From positions 51,098,235 to 51,162,234 of the forward strand of contig CM058231.1 of the NCBI GenBank assembly GCA_030180135.1: a stretch of 64,000 bases of DNA, in the 5' to 3' direction. Origin of the DNA: Orychophragmus violaceus (Eukaryota; Streptophyta; Magnoliopsida; Brassicales; Brassicaceae). A program made the translations under genes and the position numbers. The notes under the pieces were generated by a model. That model did not search any database, had not been told where the DNA came from, and worked only from the letters and a program-made list of their open reading frames with translations. Shown piece by piece: positions 24,183 to 35,460 of the stretch; position 1 is the stretch's first letter; each line of letters starts with the position of its first letter.

Positions 24183-24569
24183 GAAACACTTATGGTTCAG
24201 TTCCTAGATGGTTTGCAAGATAGGATTGCTAGGAAAGTAAAGAGGCAGAACTATGAGAACTTGGAAGAATTGATGCACCATGCCATACAAGGAGAGCGAC
24301 ATATCAAGAGGAAGACTACTGCCACCAACAAAAGCAAGTCTGGTTGGAAACCTTATCCATCAAAGAGTGTTGACAAAGGCAAGTCTATAGAGGCAGACAA
24401 CCTGTTCAAGAATACTACTCCAAGATCATCCAAGACACCTCAAACAGAAAAGAATATGACCCAAAGGAGCCATGACATAACCTGTTTCAAATGTCAAGGC
24501 AAGGGACATTATGCAAGAGAGTTTCCAAACCAGAGGGTAATGGTAATAAAAGACAATGGGGAGTATTAG
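24183..24569 (+). pseudogene. Element B: gag C-terminal part with zinc knuckle
   Basis: Gag continues after element C: LMVQFLDGLQDRIARKVKRQNYENLEELMHHAIQGERHIKR, then a basic linker and a zinc knuckle CFKCQGKGHYAREF. The fourth ligand of the CX2CX4HX4C motif is Phe instead of Cys, so zinc binding is probably impaired. A TAG at 24567-24569 interrupts the frame before an acidic segment leading to the protease. Confidence 0.85.
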
Positions 24570-25171
24570 TCACAAGATGAGGAAGAGGAAGGGCGTACTG
24601 AATCTGAAGAAGAAGTCACTGATTATCCAGAGACTGGGGAGATCTTAGTGACCAGGAGATCACTTAGTGCTATGTTTGAACTAGAGACAATTCAAAGGGA
24701 AAACATCTTTCATACAAGATGTAGCATTGAATCAAAGGTATGTAGCTTGATAATTGATGGTGGTTCTTGTACTAATGTGGCTAGCAAGCATCTTGTTGAT
24801 AAGCTAGGTTTTAAGAAGACCAAGCATCCAAGGCCATACCGACTCAAATGGCTGAATGATGAGACTGAGCTGGAGATCAATGAGCAAGTCTTGGTGCCTT
24901 TCAATATAGGCAAGTACACGGATGAGGTTAAGTGTGATGTTGTGCCAATGCAAGCAGGCCATATCCTCTTAGGAAGACCATGGCAGTTTAACAAGGAGAC
25001 CATACACAATGGGCGTACCAACATCTACAGCTTCACTCATCAGAAAAAGAAGCACAACCTTACCCCTCTCACACCACATGAAGTTCATACCATGCAGCTG
25101 GCTATGGACAAAGGAGCTAAGGCAAGTAAGACAAGCTTATATATTTCTCCAATGAGTATTCTGAAATTTTA
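24570..25171 (+). pseudogene. Element B: aspartic protease region
   Basis: Acidic lead-in (DEEEEGRTESEEEVTDYPETGEILVTRRSL) followed by a retropepsin-like domain: SLIIDGGSCTNVASKHLVDKLGF...PYRLKWLNDETELEINEQVLVPFNIG...DVVPMQAGHILLGRPWQFNKETIHNGRTN. The DGG-SC active-site variant is usual in this chromovirus group. The protease would cleave the gag-pol precursor. The frame closes with a TAG at 25169-25171 before the RT. Confidence 0.85.
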
Positions 25172-25186
25172 GATCATAAAGAGCAG

Positions 25187-27211
25187 GTGCTACTCATGAT
25201 CTTTAGAGAAATCTTGTTTTCAGGGTTTGAAGATCAGGAGCTACCAAAGGAGGTATACACGCTCTTGGATCAATACAAGGATGTTTTTCCAGAAGACATA
25301 CCTTCAGGGCTTCCACCTCTAAGGGGCATAGAGCATCAGATTTATTTGGTACCAGGAGAACCTCTACCAAACATACCAGCCTATAGAGTCAACCCTGAAG
25401 AAGTTAAGGAGCTGGAGAAACAAGTTCAGGAGCTCATGTCAAAAGGGTACATCAGGGAGAGTCTTAGCCCATGTGTCATGCCTGTTTTGTTGGTGCCTAA
25501 GAAAGATGGTACTTGGACATTGTGTGTTGATTGTAGGGCTATAAAAAACATCACAATCAAATATAGGTATCCAATACCAAGGCTGGATGACATGCTAGAT
25601 GAGCTAAGTGGAGCCACTATCTTCTCAAAGATAGATCTTAAGAGTGCTTATCACCAAGTGAGGATGAAGGAGGGAGATGAATGGAAGAAAACATTCAAAA
25701 CAAAGCAGGGGTTTTATGAATGGCTTGTCATGCCATTTGGACTTACAAATGCTCCAAGTACCTTCATGAGACTCATGAATCACGTCCTAAGGCAATACAT
25801 CTGTAAGTTTGTTGTTGTCTACTTTGATGACATATTAATATATAGCCATTGCTTATCTGATCATATCCAACATCTAGAACAGGTTCTAGACACACTTAGG
25901 TTAGAAGGCTTATATGCAAACTTAAAGAAATTTACCTTCTTCACTGATCAATTGGTGTTTTTAGGATTTGTTGTGAGTTCACAGGGATTAAAGGTAGATG
26001 AGGAGAAGATAAAAGCCATCCAAGAGTAGCCAACACCATCTACAATCGGTCATGTGAGGAGTTTCCATGGGTTGGCTAGCTTTTACAAAAGATTTGTGAA
26101 TGATTTTAGCACTATAGCAGCACCATTAACCTATGTGATCAAGAAGAACACAGCCTTTGTGTTGGGACAAGCTCAGGAAGAAGCTTTCAACAAGCTCAAA
26201 CAATGCTTAACCCACGCACCTAGTTTTGTACTTCCTAACTTTGACATTCCATTTTATATTGAATGTGATGCTTCTAGAACAGGAATAGGAGCTGTTCTAA
26301 CTCAAGGAAGAAGACCAGTAGCATTCTTTAGTAAAAAGATCAGTGGTGCTACACTCAATTACCCTACCTATGACAAAGAGCTTTATGCTTTGGTAAGGTC
26401 ACTTGAAACTTGGAAACACTACTTACTATCTAAAGAGTTTGTGATTAATACAGACCGTGAGACTCTTAAGCACCTAAGAGGCCAAACCGATCTCAAGAAG
26501 AGACACGCAAGGTGGCTTGAGTTTGTAGAGACATTCCCATACATGATCAAGTACAAGAAAGGCAAAGAAAACATTGTAGCTGATGCATTGTCCAGAAGGC
26601 ATACTCTTATATCTACAATGGAGGCTAAGATTAGGGGATTTGAACACATCAAAGGTGTGTATGAAGCTGATCTAGACTTTCAAGAAGTCTACAAGGAAAC
26701 CACCAAAGCAGCCTTTGGAGCATTCTATCAACATGATGGGTTCCTCTTCAAGGACAGAAGGCTATGCATTCTCCAAGGATCTATGAGAGAGCTACTGACC
26801 AAAGAAGCTCATGGAGGTGGTTTAATGGGTCGTTTTGGCAGGGACAAAAAGTTGGGTGTTCTTAAGGAGCACTTCTTCTGGCTACACATGAGAAGAGATG
26901 TGGAGAGGCATTGGGCCAAATACATCACTTGCCTAAAGGCTAAATCCAGGTTGCATCCAAACAGTTTATACTTACCATTGCATATTCCTAATGCACCTTG
27001 GGTGGATATCTCTATGGAATTTGTTTTAGGGCTACCAAAGATCAACCACAAAGATTCTATCTTTGTAGCTGTGGACAGGTTCTCAAAGATGGCTCACTTC
27101 ATTCCATGTAACAAGACCAATGATGCGGTGAAAATAGCTGATTTGTTCTTCAAAGGAGTGGTGAGGCTACCTGGGATACCAGGAACCATTGTGTATGATC
27201 GTGATACCTAG
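25187..27211 (+). pseudogene. Element B: reverse transcriptase, RNase H, integrase start
   Basis: RT with LVPKKDGTWTLCVDCRAIKNITIKYRYPIPRLDDMLDELSGATIFSKIDLKSAYHQVRM, MPFGLTNAPSTFMRLMNHVLR and the catalytic box YFDDILIYS (about 25820-25850). A TAG at 26027-26029 splits RT from the rest. RNase H has YIECDASRTGIGAVL and ends at NIVADALSRRH. The integrase zinc region is altered: RFG where HFG is usual, and HWAKYITC where the first zinc Cys is expected. In the core, WVDISMEFVLGLP has Glu where Asp is normal. The frame ends at a stop after IVYDRDT (27209-27211). Sequence style fits CRM-like chromoviruses; this placement is by eye. Confidence 0.87.
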
Positions 27212-27992
27212 TTCCTTAGCCACTTTTGGAAGACACTTCGGAGGAAGTTGGGAACAAATCTGTTGTTTTCAACCACTTGCCATCCTCAAACTGATGGCCA
27301 AACAGCGGTAGTGAACCGCACACTCTCAACTCTATTGAGAGCCACAGTTGGTAAGAATTTAAAGACTTGGTTATCTTGCTTACCAAACATTGAATTTGCT
27401 TATAACCATGGTACACACTCTGCTACTAATCATTCTCATTTTGAAGTAGTCTATGGGTTTAAACCCACTACTCCTTTAGATCCTAATGCACTGCCACATG
27501 CTATCTATTCAAGTCTAGAAGGAGCAACCAAGGCTGAGTTTGTTAAAAAGCTACATGAGAAGGTTAAACAGAACTTGGAGAAGAAGGCTGAACGAGTCAA
27601 GCAACAAGTTGATAAGCATAGGAAGGAAGTGATATTCCAACCAGGAGATTGGATGTTGCTGCACATGAGGCATGAACGGTTCCCAAACCAGAGGAAGTCC
27701 AAGCTTGCACTAAGAGGAGATGGACCATTCAAAGTGCTAGAGGATCAATGACAATGCTTACAAGATGGAGCTTCCAGGTGAGTTTCAGATATCTTCTACC
27801 TTCAATGTCACTGATTTGTCTCATTACAATACAGATGAAGAAGAAGATTTTCTGAGGACAGAACTTTTCCAAGGGGGAGGGAATGATGAGGTCATGGAAC
27901 CAAACCAACCACAAGTACCATTTGTTAGAGTTGCACCAAGGACAAGATCAGGAACAAGAGTTTTAAGAGAGGAGTTCAACAAGGCAGTGTAA
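27212..27992 (+). pseudogene. Element B: integrase core C-terminus and tail
   Basis: Continues the integrase: FLSHFWKTLRRKLGTNLLFSTTCHPQTDGQTAVVNRTLSTLLR. The catalytic Glu of the usual QTEVVNR motif is Ala here, so strand transfer should be dead. Then FAYNHGTHSATNHSHFEVVYGFKPTTPLD and the basic tail. A one-base frame change near 27745 separates RGDGPFKVLE from NDNAYKMELPGEFQISSTFNVTDLSHY...FLRTELFQGGGNDE, a C-terminus typical of CRM-like elements, ending in TRSGTRVLREEFNKAV. Confidence 0.85.
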
Positions 27993-28846
27993 CATCTACT
28001 CAACTTGAACCAGCCTATCTTAGAAACTTCTGATCAAGAACAAGCAGATTGCAACAAGAGCAAGCTATTCAACATTCAAGATGGACCAAGCATCAATCTA
28101 AGCCTGATCACTGCCCATTCAACAAACAAATAGAGCACAAAGTAGCTTGCCATGTTTACCATACTGCCAACGGTCTAAAGACTCATCTAAACCGTCTAAG
28201 ACCAAGCTAGGGTAAGTCTTTGAATACATTTGATTATGATATGTCTCTAACGAATCTTTTTCTTTGTTTGGCGTTTCTTTTAGTTTCATTAAGAGTCTGT
28301 CTTTTATTTTAATTGTCTTAGAGTCCCATAAAGTAGTTTTATTACTTTGTATTTTGCTTCAAGACCCCTAGAAAGGCAAACCTGCTTGGACTATTAAAGT
28401 CCCTTAACAGGCATGTATTCTTTACCCTAGTTGAAATAAAACGCACCCTTTTGTCCAGAGAGCATTATGAACCTATTTGAATTCCAGTCTGAGTTTTTTA
28501 GAGATTGTGAGAAGCATCTCTTGTTTGTCTTATCAAGGCTCCTGTCCATAGAGCTTTGTGGCGACCATCGATCCATTTGCATTTCCATTCCATTCATTAG
28601 ATCAAGCACAGAGTGTTACACAACCAGTTGCTTTATCTCCATCATCAATCCATCTTGAATCCATCTTATGTTCAAGGCTGAGAGAGTTACACAACCAGCA
28701 GCTTTAGATCCATCTCTATCCATGCATGCATCACCCCTCCATAGGTATGACTCTTTTTACCAAGGATTCAGCTGTAGAGCCTAATGCTGCTAGAGCATCG
28801 GCTGAGGATTATCCCCTCGAGGTATCCTAGCGAGTTTGAACTCTTG
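27993..28846 (+). other. Non-coding tail of element B, LTR limits not resolved
   Basis: No gene seen. Likely 3' untranslated region and possibly LTR of B, but I found no second copy in the window to define the ends. Weak internal repetition ('GTTACACAACCAG' at about 28616 and 28686). Confidence 0.4.
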
Positions 28847-29460
28847 GAGCTAGCTTGCTAGCTCACAAGCTACTTTAACGTAAGCTTCCATGCGCTCGTC
28901 TTTAGCTTCGTATTCGCCATGGAATTGGCTTGTAACTAGCTGTGAGTCGCTGAATGCACGAACTTCTCGAGTTCCTATTACGATCACGAGCTTGATGCTG
29001 GAAATTAGAGCCTCGTACTCGGCCTCGTTACTTGATGCGTTGAAGTCGAGCCTGAAAGACTGCTCGATTACTTCTCTCGTTGGGGTCACGAGCTTGATTT
29101 CCACTTCGGAACCGTGTTTAGACGAAGCCTCGTCAATGTGGAGGGTCCAATGATCGTTTTGGTTTGCTTGGTCTGGAGCTATTGGTGAGAGCTCGATGAT
29201 AAAGTCTGCTAGAACTTGAGCCTTCGCGCAGGTCCTGGTACAATATTCGATATCATACTCGCTTAGCTTGATCGCCCACTTAGCCAATCGTCCTTACTGA
29301 CTAGGGCTATGCAGTATAGTCCATAGTGTCTGCGATGTCATTACCATTATAGCATGCGATTGGAAGTATGGTCGTAGCTTCCTGGCTGCCATTACTACGA
29401 CAATCTCGAGTTTTTCCATTGTTGGATACCTTGTTTTCGCATCTATGAGCTTTTTGCTCA
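28847..29460 (-). pseudogene. Element E: Tat-like gypsy RNase H fragments
   Basis: On the minus strand: YYVSKKLIDAKTRYPTMEKLEIVVVMAARKLRPYFQSHAIMVMT (end of the RT-linked RNase H), then after a stop, LAKWAIKLSEYDIEY...AQVLADFIIEL, then a second RNase H: WTLHIDEASSKHGSEVEIKLVTP...LDFNASSNEAEYEALISSIKL...AFSDSQLVTSQFHGEYEAKDERMEAY. A second, archaeal-type RNase H after the first is a hallmark of the Tat lineage. Acidic positions (Asp of IDEAS, Glu of NEAEYEA, Asp of FSDSQ) survive. Together with the accessory ORF at 14690-16593 this suggests a minus-strand Tat-like host split by element B. Confidence 0.72.
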
Positions 29461-29689
29461 CGTAGTATATGGGTTCATGTTCGTTTTGTTCCTTGCGAAC
29501 TAAATTTCGCTAACGGCTAGATCAACAAGAACGAGTTATCGAAAACAGATTCACAGAGATCACCTAATCACGGATCCCTAGTGGGTCAAAGCTTCTCCCC
29601 AGCGTAGCAAGTCCACCTCTACGAACATGTCTCAACTTCTCTAGCCTGAAGGATCATTCCCATGATGAAGGAGAAGACTATGAGCTGCA

Positions 29690-30050
29690 TAACCTCACTT
29701 TTTTGGGTCTTGACCAAGATACAAAGACTTATTTAAGATGGGATAGAGGCATGGAAGATTGGTTTTGGTTCTATAATGTCCCAAAGGAGGAGAGACTAAC
29801 CCATGCCATCAACATTCTTTTTGGAAAGGTTTATATATGGTGGACACAAGAAGAAGCTCTCAACTACAACCATAACCCGATCAGTACTTGGGGAGTTTTA
29901 AAGCAGCGTATGTACAAGTAGTTTGTAGAAAAGTCCAAAAATAGTAGCTAGATTCCCAAGAGCTTACGATGAGATCATCATCACGAGTTTGGATGCCAAC
30001 ACCAAAGAAGGAGATTGTTTCGGATCAATAACCTACAAAGAGCCAATCTT
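29690..30050 (+). pseudogene. Gypsy-type gag fragment
   Basis: Plus-strand fragment YLRWDRGMEDWFWFYNVPKEERLTHAINILFGKVYIWWTQEEALNYNHNPISTWGVLKQRMYK, which fits the retrotransposon gag domain (the W-W-x-E, alternating helix pattern). A stop at 29919-29921 and frame loss follow. No LTR is seen nearby. Not obviously part of B or C. Confidence 0.6.
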
Positions 30051-31080
30051 ATGAGCAAGGTAAGTCTCTACTCTCTTAAACTTTATGACCCTGAATTTTC
30101 ATGTCTTGGTGTGGGAACATCTCTCTTTAAGGAAACACACTGTAAAGATGGCGGAGAAAAAGTGGATGACACGCTAGATCACAATATGATCTAAGAGAGT
30201 GAAGAAGACATTATGAGTCAAAGCCAAACCATACATGATCAAGAGCATGACCAGAATGACATGGTTATTAAGACCACATAACCCGATCAAGCCAAGGTAA
30301 GTAAGACCCATCTAATTCACAATCACCGACTTCTTTGATAGTGCACTAGCCTCTTGCGCAAAGTGCTGATATATGTTCGCGATTTGATTGTTTTGTGTGA
30401 GTTTGTTTGTGTATTGATTTTGTTTGTGACATTTTTATAGGATTATATGATTCGATTGACATTTGTTATAGATTTATAGGACTTGAATCGTTGGAGAAAT
30501 GTCGTATTACTTGAGTTTGAAGACATAAGTTTAGAAGATGTTTGTATTGCTTGAGTTCATGTTGTCTGATTCTTGTTTGGACTCATCTTTGTGTTTATCT
30601 GAGGAATGTAAGGACTCTACTTGGATTGAGGAATGTTTGTACTGGATTGTCTTTCAACTGGATTTGGTTCATATAGTCAAGTATGTTCTTGATCATGTAC
30701 TTAATCATGTGTTGTTCAATGTGTGGTTGTTCTGTTTTTTTCTCTAGTGGTTCTGTGTATTGAGTTCTCTAGTGGTTATGTATATTGAATTCTCATGTGG
30801 TTCTGTGTCTTAAGAAACGCTTGCTTCTAGATCATGTTTTGTTTTGTTTTGTATGATTGTCTTGTATGATTGATTGTCTGTGTATTGAGTTCTCATGTGG
30901 TTTTGTTTCTTAATAAATGTTCTTGTCTATTATTAATCATGTTCTTAATCAGCATTGTCTATGTTCGAGTATTGCCATATAGATGTAATTGTCTGAGTAT
31001 TTCTGTGTTTGTCTGAATATGTATGTGTTTGAGTATTGTATGTGTTTAACTTTTATGTTTTGTTTACTATTTCATGTCAG
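30051..31080. other. Gene-poor stretch, probably CACTA interior
   Basis: TG-rich sequence with many GTGTATTGAGTTCT-like repeats (30740-30910). No domain recognised. It may be the 5' part of the CACTA element whose gene begins at 31081; no left terminal inverted repeat was found. Confidence 0.35.
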
Positions 31081-31376
31081 ATGACTCCTCCAAAAGCCTC
31101 TCCGGCTCGTTCAGTTCAAGTGTCTCAAAAACCAAAGCCGTCTCCGAATCAGAACTCTGAAGCTCACAGTAATCAGGCGCCTGAATTTCAGCATTCCAAC
31201 CAATTGGATGAAGTTGGGGTCGACGGGGTTGATGAAAATGCTGATATTCAACCAAATCTCGAGGAAAGCTGTCTCCGCTATCTTGAGAGGCTGATAGCCA
31301 TGCCAAACCGTGATCAATGGACGACTGTGCTCTCTCCACTACTTCCTCAGCCGCCAAAAACCACTTGGTATAAGCA

Positions 31377-31460
<84 letters not shown>

Positions 31461-32799
31461 ATTTGCTTGTTTGTTTTGATCTCTGTGTACTTAAGTCATA
31501 ATTTATTCTGATTTTTGTTGTATGTGTAGGTTTGGTCGTGACAAGTCTATTTTGGTCCGGAAAATTACTAAGATCTTCACAAACAAGTTTGATGGAGCAT
31601 TCTACAGTTGGAGTCATGTGCGTCGGCCGCGAGCAGAGCGATACTTCCTTGAATTTGCGGTTAGTATAGTACATTAGTCTGTCTTTTATTTTACTTTTCA
31701 TTATTATCTTACTAACATGATTATGCTGCTTCTACTGTAGAAATAGCACCACTGGGATTACCTAATAACAGGGACCGTTCAAGCACATTTCGAGGTGATT
31801 TGTCAGAGGAGAATGAAGGATATGGTCAGCAAAGCTCACCTTTCAGGTGTGCGACCTGCATGGATGTCAGACACAATCTGGAAAGAAATGGTGGCCTATT
31901 GGGACACCGATGAAGGTAAACAGAGGAGTGAGACCACTTCTGCTTCTCGGAATTCTGATCGTGGCGGTCTCGATCCTCATAAGAACTACAGTGGGCAGAA
32001 GTCTTTTCTGCAAATTCTCCAAGAAATTGTAATATAAATTTCTCTATCTTCTAATGCTTCTCTGAGTTTATATACTTTTCTTTACCTATTTTATTTTTGT
32101 TACATTTTCAGGAAGAGCAGCTGGGTAGAGCAGTCAGTTACGGTGAAGTCTTCCTGAATACCCACACAGAACCAGATGGAACTTACGTTGACTTGAAGGC
32201 GCAACAAGTCGCAAAGAAGTAGAAGGAAAAGCTCAAAGCAAAGCAGGCTGAGATTGAGGCAGAAACTTCTGATGGGACTTCGCGACCTAGAAAGCTGACC
32301 ACCGATGAGATCAATGAACTCTTTCTTCAGGTAACTATGCTTCTGTGAAATCATTAGGAATTTCTTTTTTTATGTATATGAGTACATATGGTTGACAGTC
32401 TCTTAGAGTTTGTTTGTTGCATATCTGAATCTGTTTTGTTCTTGGTAGTGAGATAGAGGTGTTAATGATCATGTTATTGTTCCATTGTGTAATTGCTTGA
32501 TGTGTTGATGATTCTGTTATTGTTCAGATGTGTTAATGATTATGTTATTTAAATCTTTTGTCATTCTTTATCCATTTCCTAACTGTGTCAATATCTTTTA
32601 TGTTTCCTCAGCAATTGTGGATGAAAGAGGCTATGCTTATGGTATTGGAAATCTCGGAGAGTCTCACGCCTCCGTAAAGCGCAAGTACCCGGGTAGGTGT
32701 TCGACTTATAACTCGCTCCAACATCAGCTCGAAGAAGCTAAGCTCCAGATTGAGACACAAGCTGTTGAGCTAGCTCGACAAGCAAATGAGGAGAATTAG
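31081..32799 (+). pseudogene. CACTA (En/Spm-type) transposase-associated gene, decayed
   Basis: Intron-containing coding relic. Likely exons: 31081-31367 (MTPPKASPARS...KTTW), 31530-31659 (FGRDKSILVRKITKIFTNKFDGAFYSWSHV), 31741-32028 (HWDYLITGTVQAHFEVICQRRMKDMVSKAHLSG...PAWMSDTIWKEMVAYWDTDEGKQRSE...GGLDPHKNYSGQKSF), 32112-32330 (EEQLGRAVSYGEVFLNTHTEPDGTYVD), 32611-32799 (VDERGYAYGIGNLGES...coiled coil). All introns have GT...AG ends; the first contains a long CT tract. The pattern matches the plant Ptta/En/Spm transposase family (Transposase_24 type), thought to bind subterminal repeats. TAG codons at about 31744 and 32220 and a frame slip before the last exon mark it as non-functional. Confidence 0.75.
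31378..31458 (+). repeat. (CT)n microsatellite
   Basis: Uninterrupted CT dinucleotide run inside the first intron of the CACTA gene. It generates spurious Ser/Leu and Arg/Glu repeat ORFs. Confidence 0.97.
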
Positions 32800-33109
32800 T
32801 TTAGCATGGTGGAAAAATATCTTCGGCAAACAGACCCGACATACCTCGACTTTTGCAAAACCCAGACTGTTGAGCCAACGTCTCCCTCTTCTCCTACTCC
32901 TTAGGACTCTACTTGTTCACATTTGTATAAACTTGTATATAATGTTTGGATTTTCTATTTTTTGTTTTAAGACCAATGTATGCATTTTAGGTTATAAACT
33001 TTAATTAATATATCATGTTGTTTTAAAAGCTTTTAGATTCATAATTTAACAGAACAATCAAAATACAAAAACCAAATAGTGGAAAACCAAACCAAATTGG
33101 AATTAAATT

Positions 33110-33553
33110 CGTATCCCGACTCAAGTTGTTAGTCACTAACTAGTCGCGACAATTGTCACAAATCAGTCGCTAAGTAGTCGCAATATGGACAAAACTTAAA
33201 TTCTTATGACTAATTTAGTCGCTAAAACGTCGCTAGGATAGTCGCCAAAAAGTCGCCAAATGGTTACTATTTTAGCGAGTACGTAGCGACCAAACATTTA
33301 GCGACTTTAAAGAAAATGTAATCTAGTCGCTATATTGGTCGTAAAAGTGTCGCTCATTAGTCGCTAAAATTAGCGACTCACTAGTGACTAATATTAACGA
33401 AATATATATAGTCGCTAAATAGTCGCAAATTAGCGACCAACATAGCGACTAATAAGATTAGCGACGAAGGATTAGCGACTAACTCATTTAGTCGCTATTG
33501 GGTCCCATTTGCAACTATTTATGCAGTCGCAAAAAGCGTATTTTCTTGTAGTG
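33110..33553 (+). mobile_element. CACTA subterminal repeats and right terminal inverted repeat
   Basis: Dense copies of TAGTCGCTAA/TTAGCGACTA in both orientations from about 33120 to 33500, the arrangement used as transposase-binding sites in CACTA elements. The block ends in TTTTCTTGTAGTG (33541-33553), the complement of a CACTACAAGAAAA terminus. This is the right end of the element that carries the gene at 31081-32799. Confidence 0.82.
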
Positions 33554-33975
33554 GCGGATCCACGGACTAGGTTGAGACATATCCAGTAAATTGGGCTTTA
33601 CACTTTCAATTTGGATCCAAATGACTTCAACCACGTCCATTAGAAAGCCAACTCAATTTCCCACGATTTGTTTTTGGAATCTCAAAGCTAAAAGTCAACA
33701 TAAGGGCTTTATACGACTCAATCTTTCAAGCTCGTTGGTTTAGTCCTTAATCACCATTTCTTGTAGTGGCGGATCCACGGACTAGGTTGAGACATATCCA
33801 GTAAATTGGGCTTTACTCTTTCAATTTGGATCCAAATGACTTCAACCACGTCCATTAGAAAGCCAACTCAATTTCCCACGATTTGTTTTTGGAATCTCAA
33901 AGCTAAAAGTCAACATAAGGGCTTTATACGACTCAATCTTTCAAGCTCGTTGGTTTAGTCCTTAATCACCATTTC
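33543..33975. repeat. 215-bp direct tandem duplication including a CACTA tip
   Basis: 33543-33757 and 33758-33972 are almost identical; each begins TTCTTGTAGTGGCGGATCC. Each copy starts with the last bases of the CACTA terminus followed by apparent flank. No coding content. Confidence 0.9.
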
Positions 33976-34218
33976 ACTTTCAATCACTCTTTTGGCCTCC
34001 TATAACATCCAAACCTCTTTATAAACTCCAAGAACACTCGAATGCTCAAAAATCACCTAAAATAAATTCAAGAAAGAACAAAACAATGCAAACTCTAATC
34101 TATAGACTCTATTATCCTAAATGCATGAATTTCTAATCATATGCTTAAGTATGAATGCAAAATGTATGAAAACCATACAAAATAACATCCTAGAAACCTA
34201 TAAAATATGATACTATAA
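33976..34218. other. AT-rich spacer
   Basis: No gene or recognised repeat between the tandem duplication and the next copia fragment. Confidence 0.4.
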
Positions 34219-34915
34219 ATTGTCGTTTGGGCGACATAAATGAGAAGCACATTCAAAAGCTTCATAGTGGTGGACTTTTGATCTCATTTGATTATGAATC
34301 ATATGAGAAATGCAAATATTTTTTTTTGGGAAAAAGGACTAAGGCTCCTTTTACTGGACACAGTGAAAGAGCTAAAGACTTGTTGGAACTTATACATATT
34401 GATGTATGTAGACCAACATGCATAAATGCTAGAGAAAATTACGAATAGTTCATCATATTTACTAACGACTTAGTAGATATGGTTATGTTAATCTAATGAA
34501 ACAAAACCCTGAATCTTTTGAAAAGTTCAAGGAATTTCAAAACGAAGTAAAAAACCAGCTTGATAAGACAATCAAAGCACATAAAGCTGATAGAGATTGC
34601 CAATATTTGAGCCAAACTTTCAATGGTCATCTGAGAGAATGTATAATTGTTTCACAACTTAATCCTCTAGGAACACCAAAGTTGAATGGTGTTTCCGAAA
34701 GAAGAAATTAAACGTTATTAGATATGGTTCGATCAATGATGAGTCTTGAAGATTTTCCATTATCCGTTTGGGGATACACTCTAGAAACATCTACTTTTGT
34801 CATAAACAGATGTCCATCAAAATCAGTTGGGAAGACACCATATGAGATATGGACTCGAGAAGTTCCAAATCATTCTTTTCTAAAAACGTGGGGTTGTGAT
34901 GCTTAAGTTAAACGT
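34219..34915 (+). pseudogene. Copia integrase fragment (A family)
   Basis: Plus strand: LGDINEKHIQKLHSGGLLISFDYESYEKC...LGKRTKAPF...LLELIHIDVC, then frameshifted integrase core (NGVSERRN at about 34685-34710) and the segment PYEIWTREVPNHSFLKTWGCDA. Closest by eye to element A and to 37000-37690. Confidence 0.83.
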
Positions 34916-34929
34916 ATGTTTACTCAAAT

Positions 34930-35460
34930 ATATAAGGATGTTCTCGACTGCTGTCCAATGACTCTCACATGGATTAGATTGGTATCTACTCGTCATTCTC
35001 AAAGAAAATGCAACATTTGGACGAAAAAAGAGCATGCCATACATGATAGATGCTATAGAAGAAGCGTAATGGATTCTACTCATTTGCTCTCGCTCATCGT
35101 ATGTCGAAGGACACTAAGTCTTTCTGAGAATTCTACCTTAATACATTGGTACAAAACCTTTCTTAGAATCATTCATTTGGAACATGTGCAAAACCTTATC
35201 TATATAAGTGTCTTGACACAATCTAATAAGCTTGTTTAATCTATCACTATATATTTTTATTCCAAGAATATATGTGGCTTCTCCCATGTCTTTAATTGAG
35301 ACGCAACTTCATATCCAAGTCATTACATAATTAAGCATATGAATGTCATTCAGAATGAGAAGTATGACATCCACATACATCACTAAGAGAACAACTGTAC
35401 TAATCTTCTTGTAAACGCAAGGTTTTTCTTCGTTTCTAATAAAATCAAACTAACAACCAA
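34930..35460 (-). pseudogene. Copia RT/RNase H fragment, inverted
   Basis: Minus strand: RIHYASSIASIMYGMLFFRPNVAFSLRMTSRYQSNP, the RNase H N-terminal region, and to the right RT text collinear with 3960-4260, including the degenerate region of the YVDDI box near 35370. Opposite orientation to both neighbours, so the locus has been rearranged. Confidence 0.78.

Noticed and set aside
27993..28846. LTR of element B
   Set aside because: No TG...CA boundary with a matching copy or target duplication could be found in the window; reported only as a non-coding tail.
30330..30350. CACTAGCCTCTTGCGC as the left terminus of the CACTA element
   Set aside because: It matches only the first five bases of the right terminus and has no AGTCGC-type subterminal repeats next to it.
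31339..31701. Arg/Glu-repeat ORF on the minus strand
   Set aside because: Translation of the (CT)n microsatellite in an intron, not a gene.
33110..33540. Regularly spaced short repeats that could suggest a CRISPR-like array
   Set aside because: Repeats are short, in both orientations, with irregular spacing, and end in a CACTA terminus; they are transposon subterminal repeats in a plant genome.
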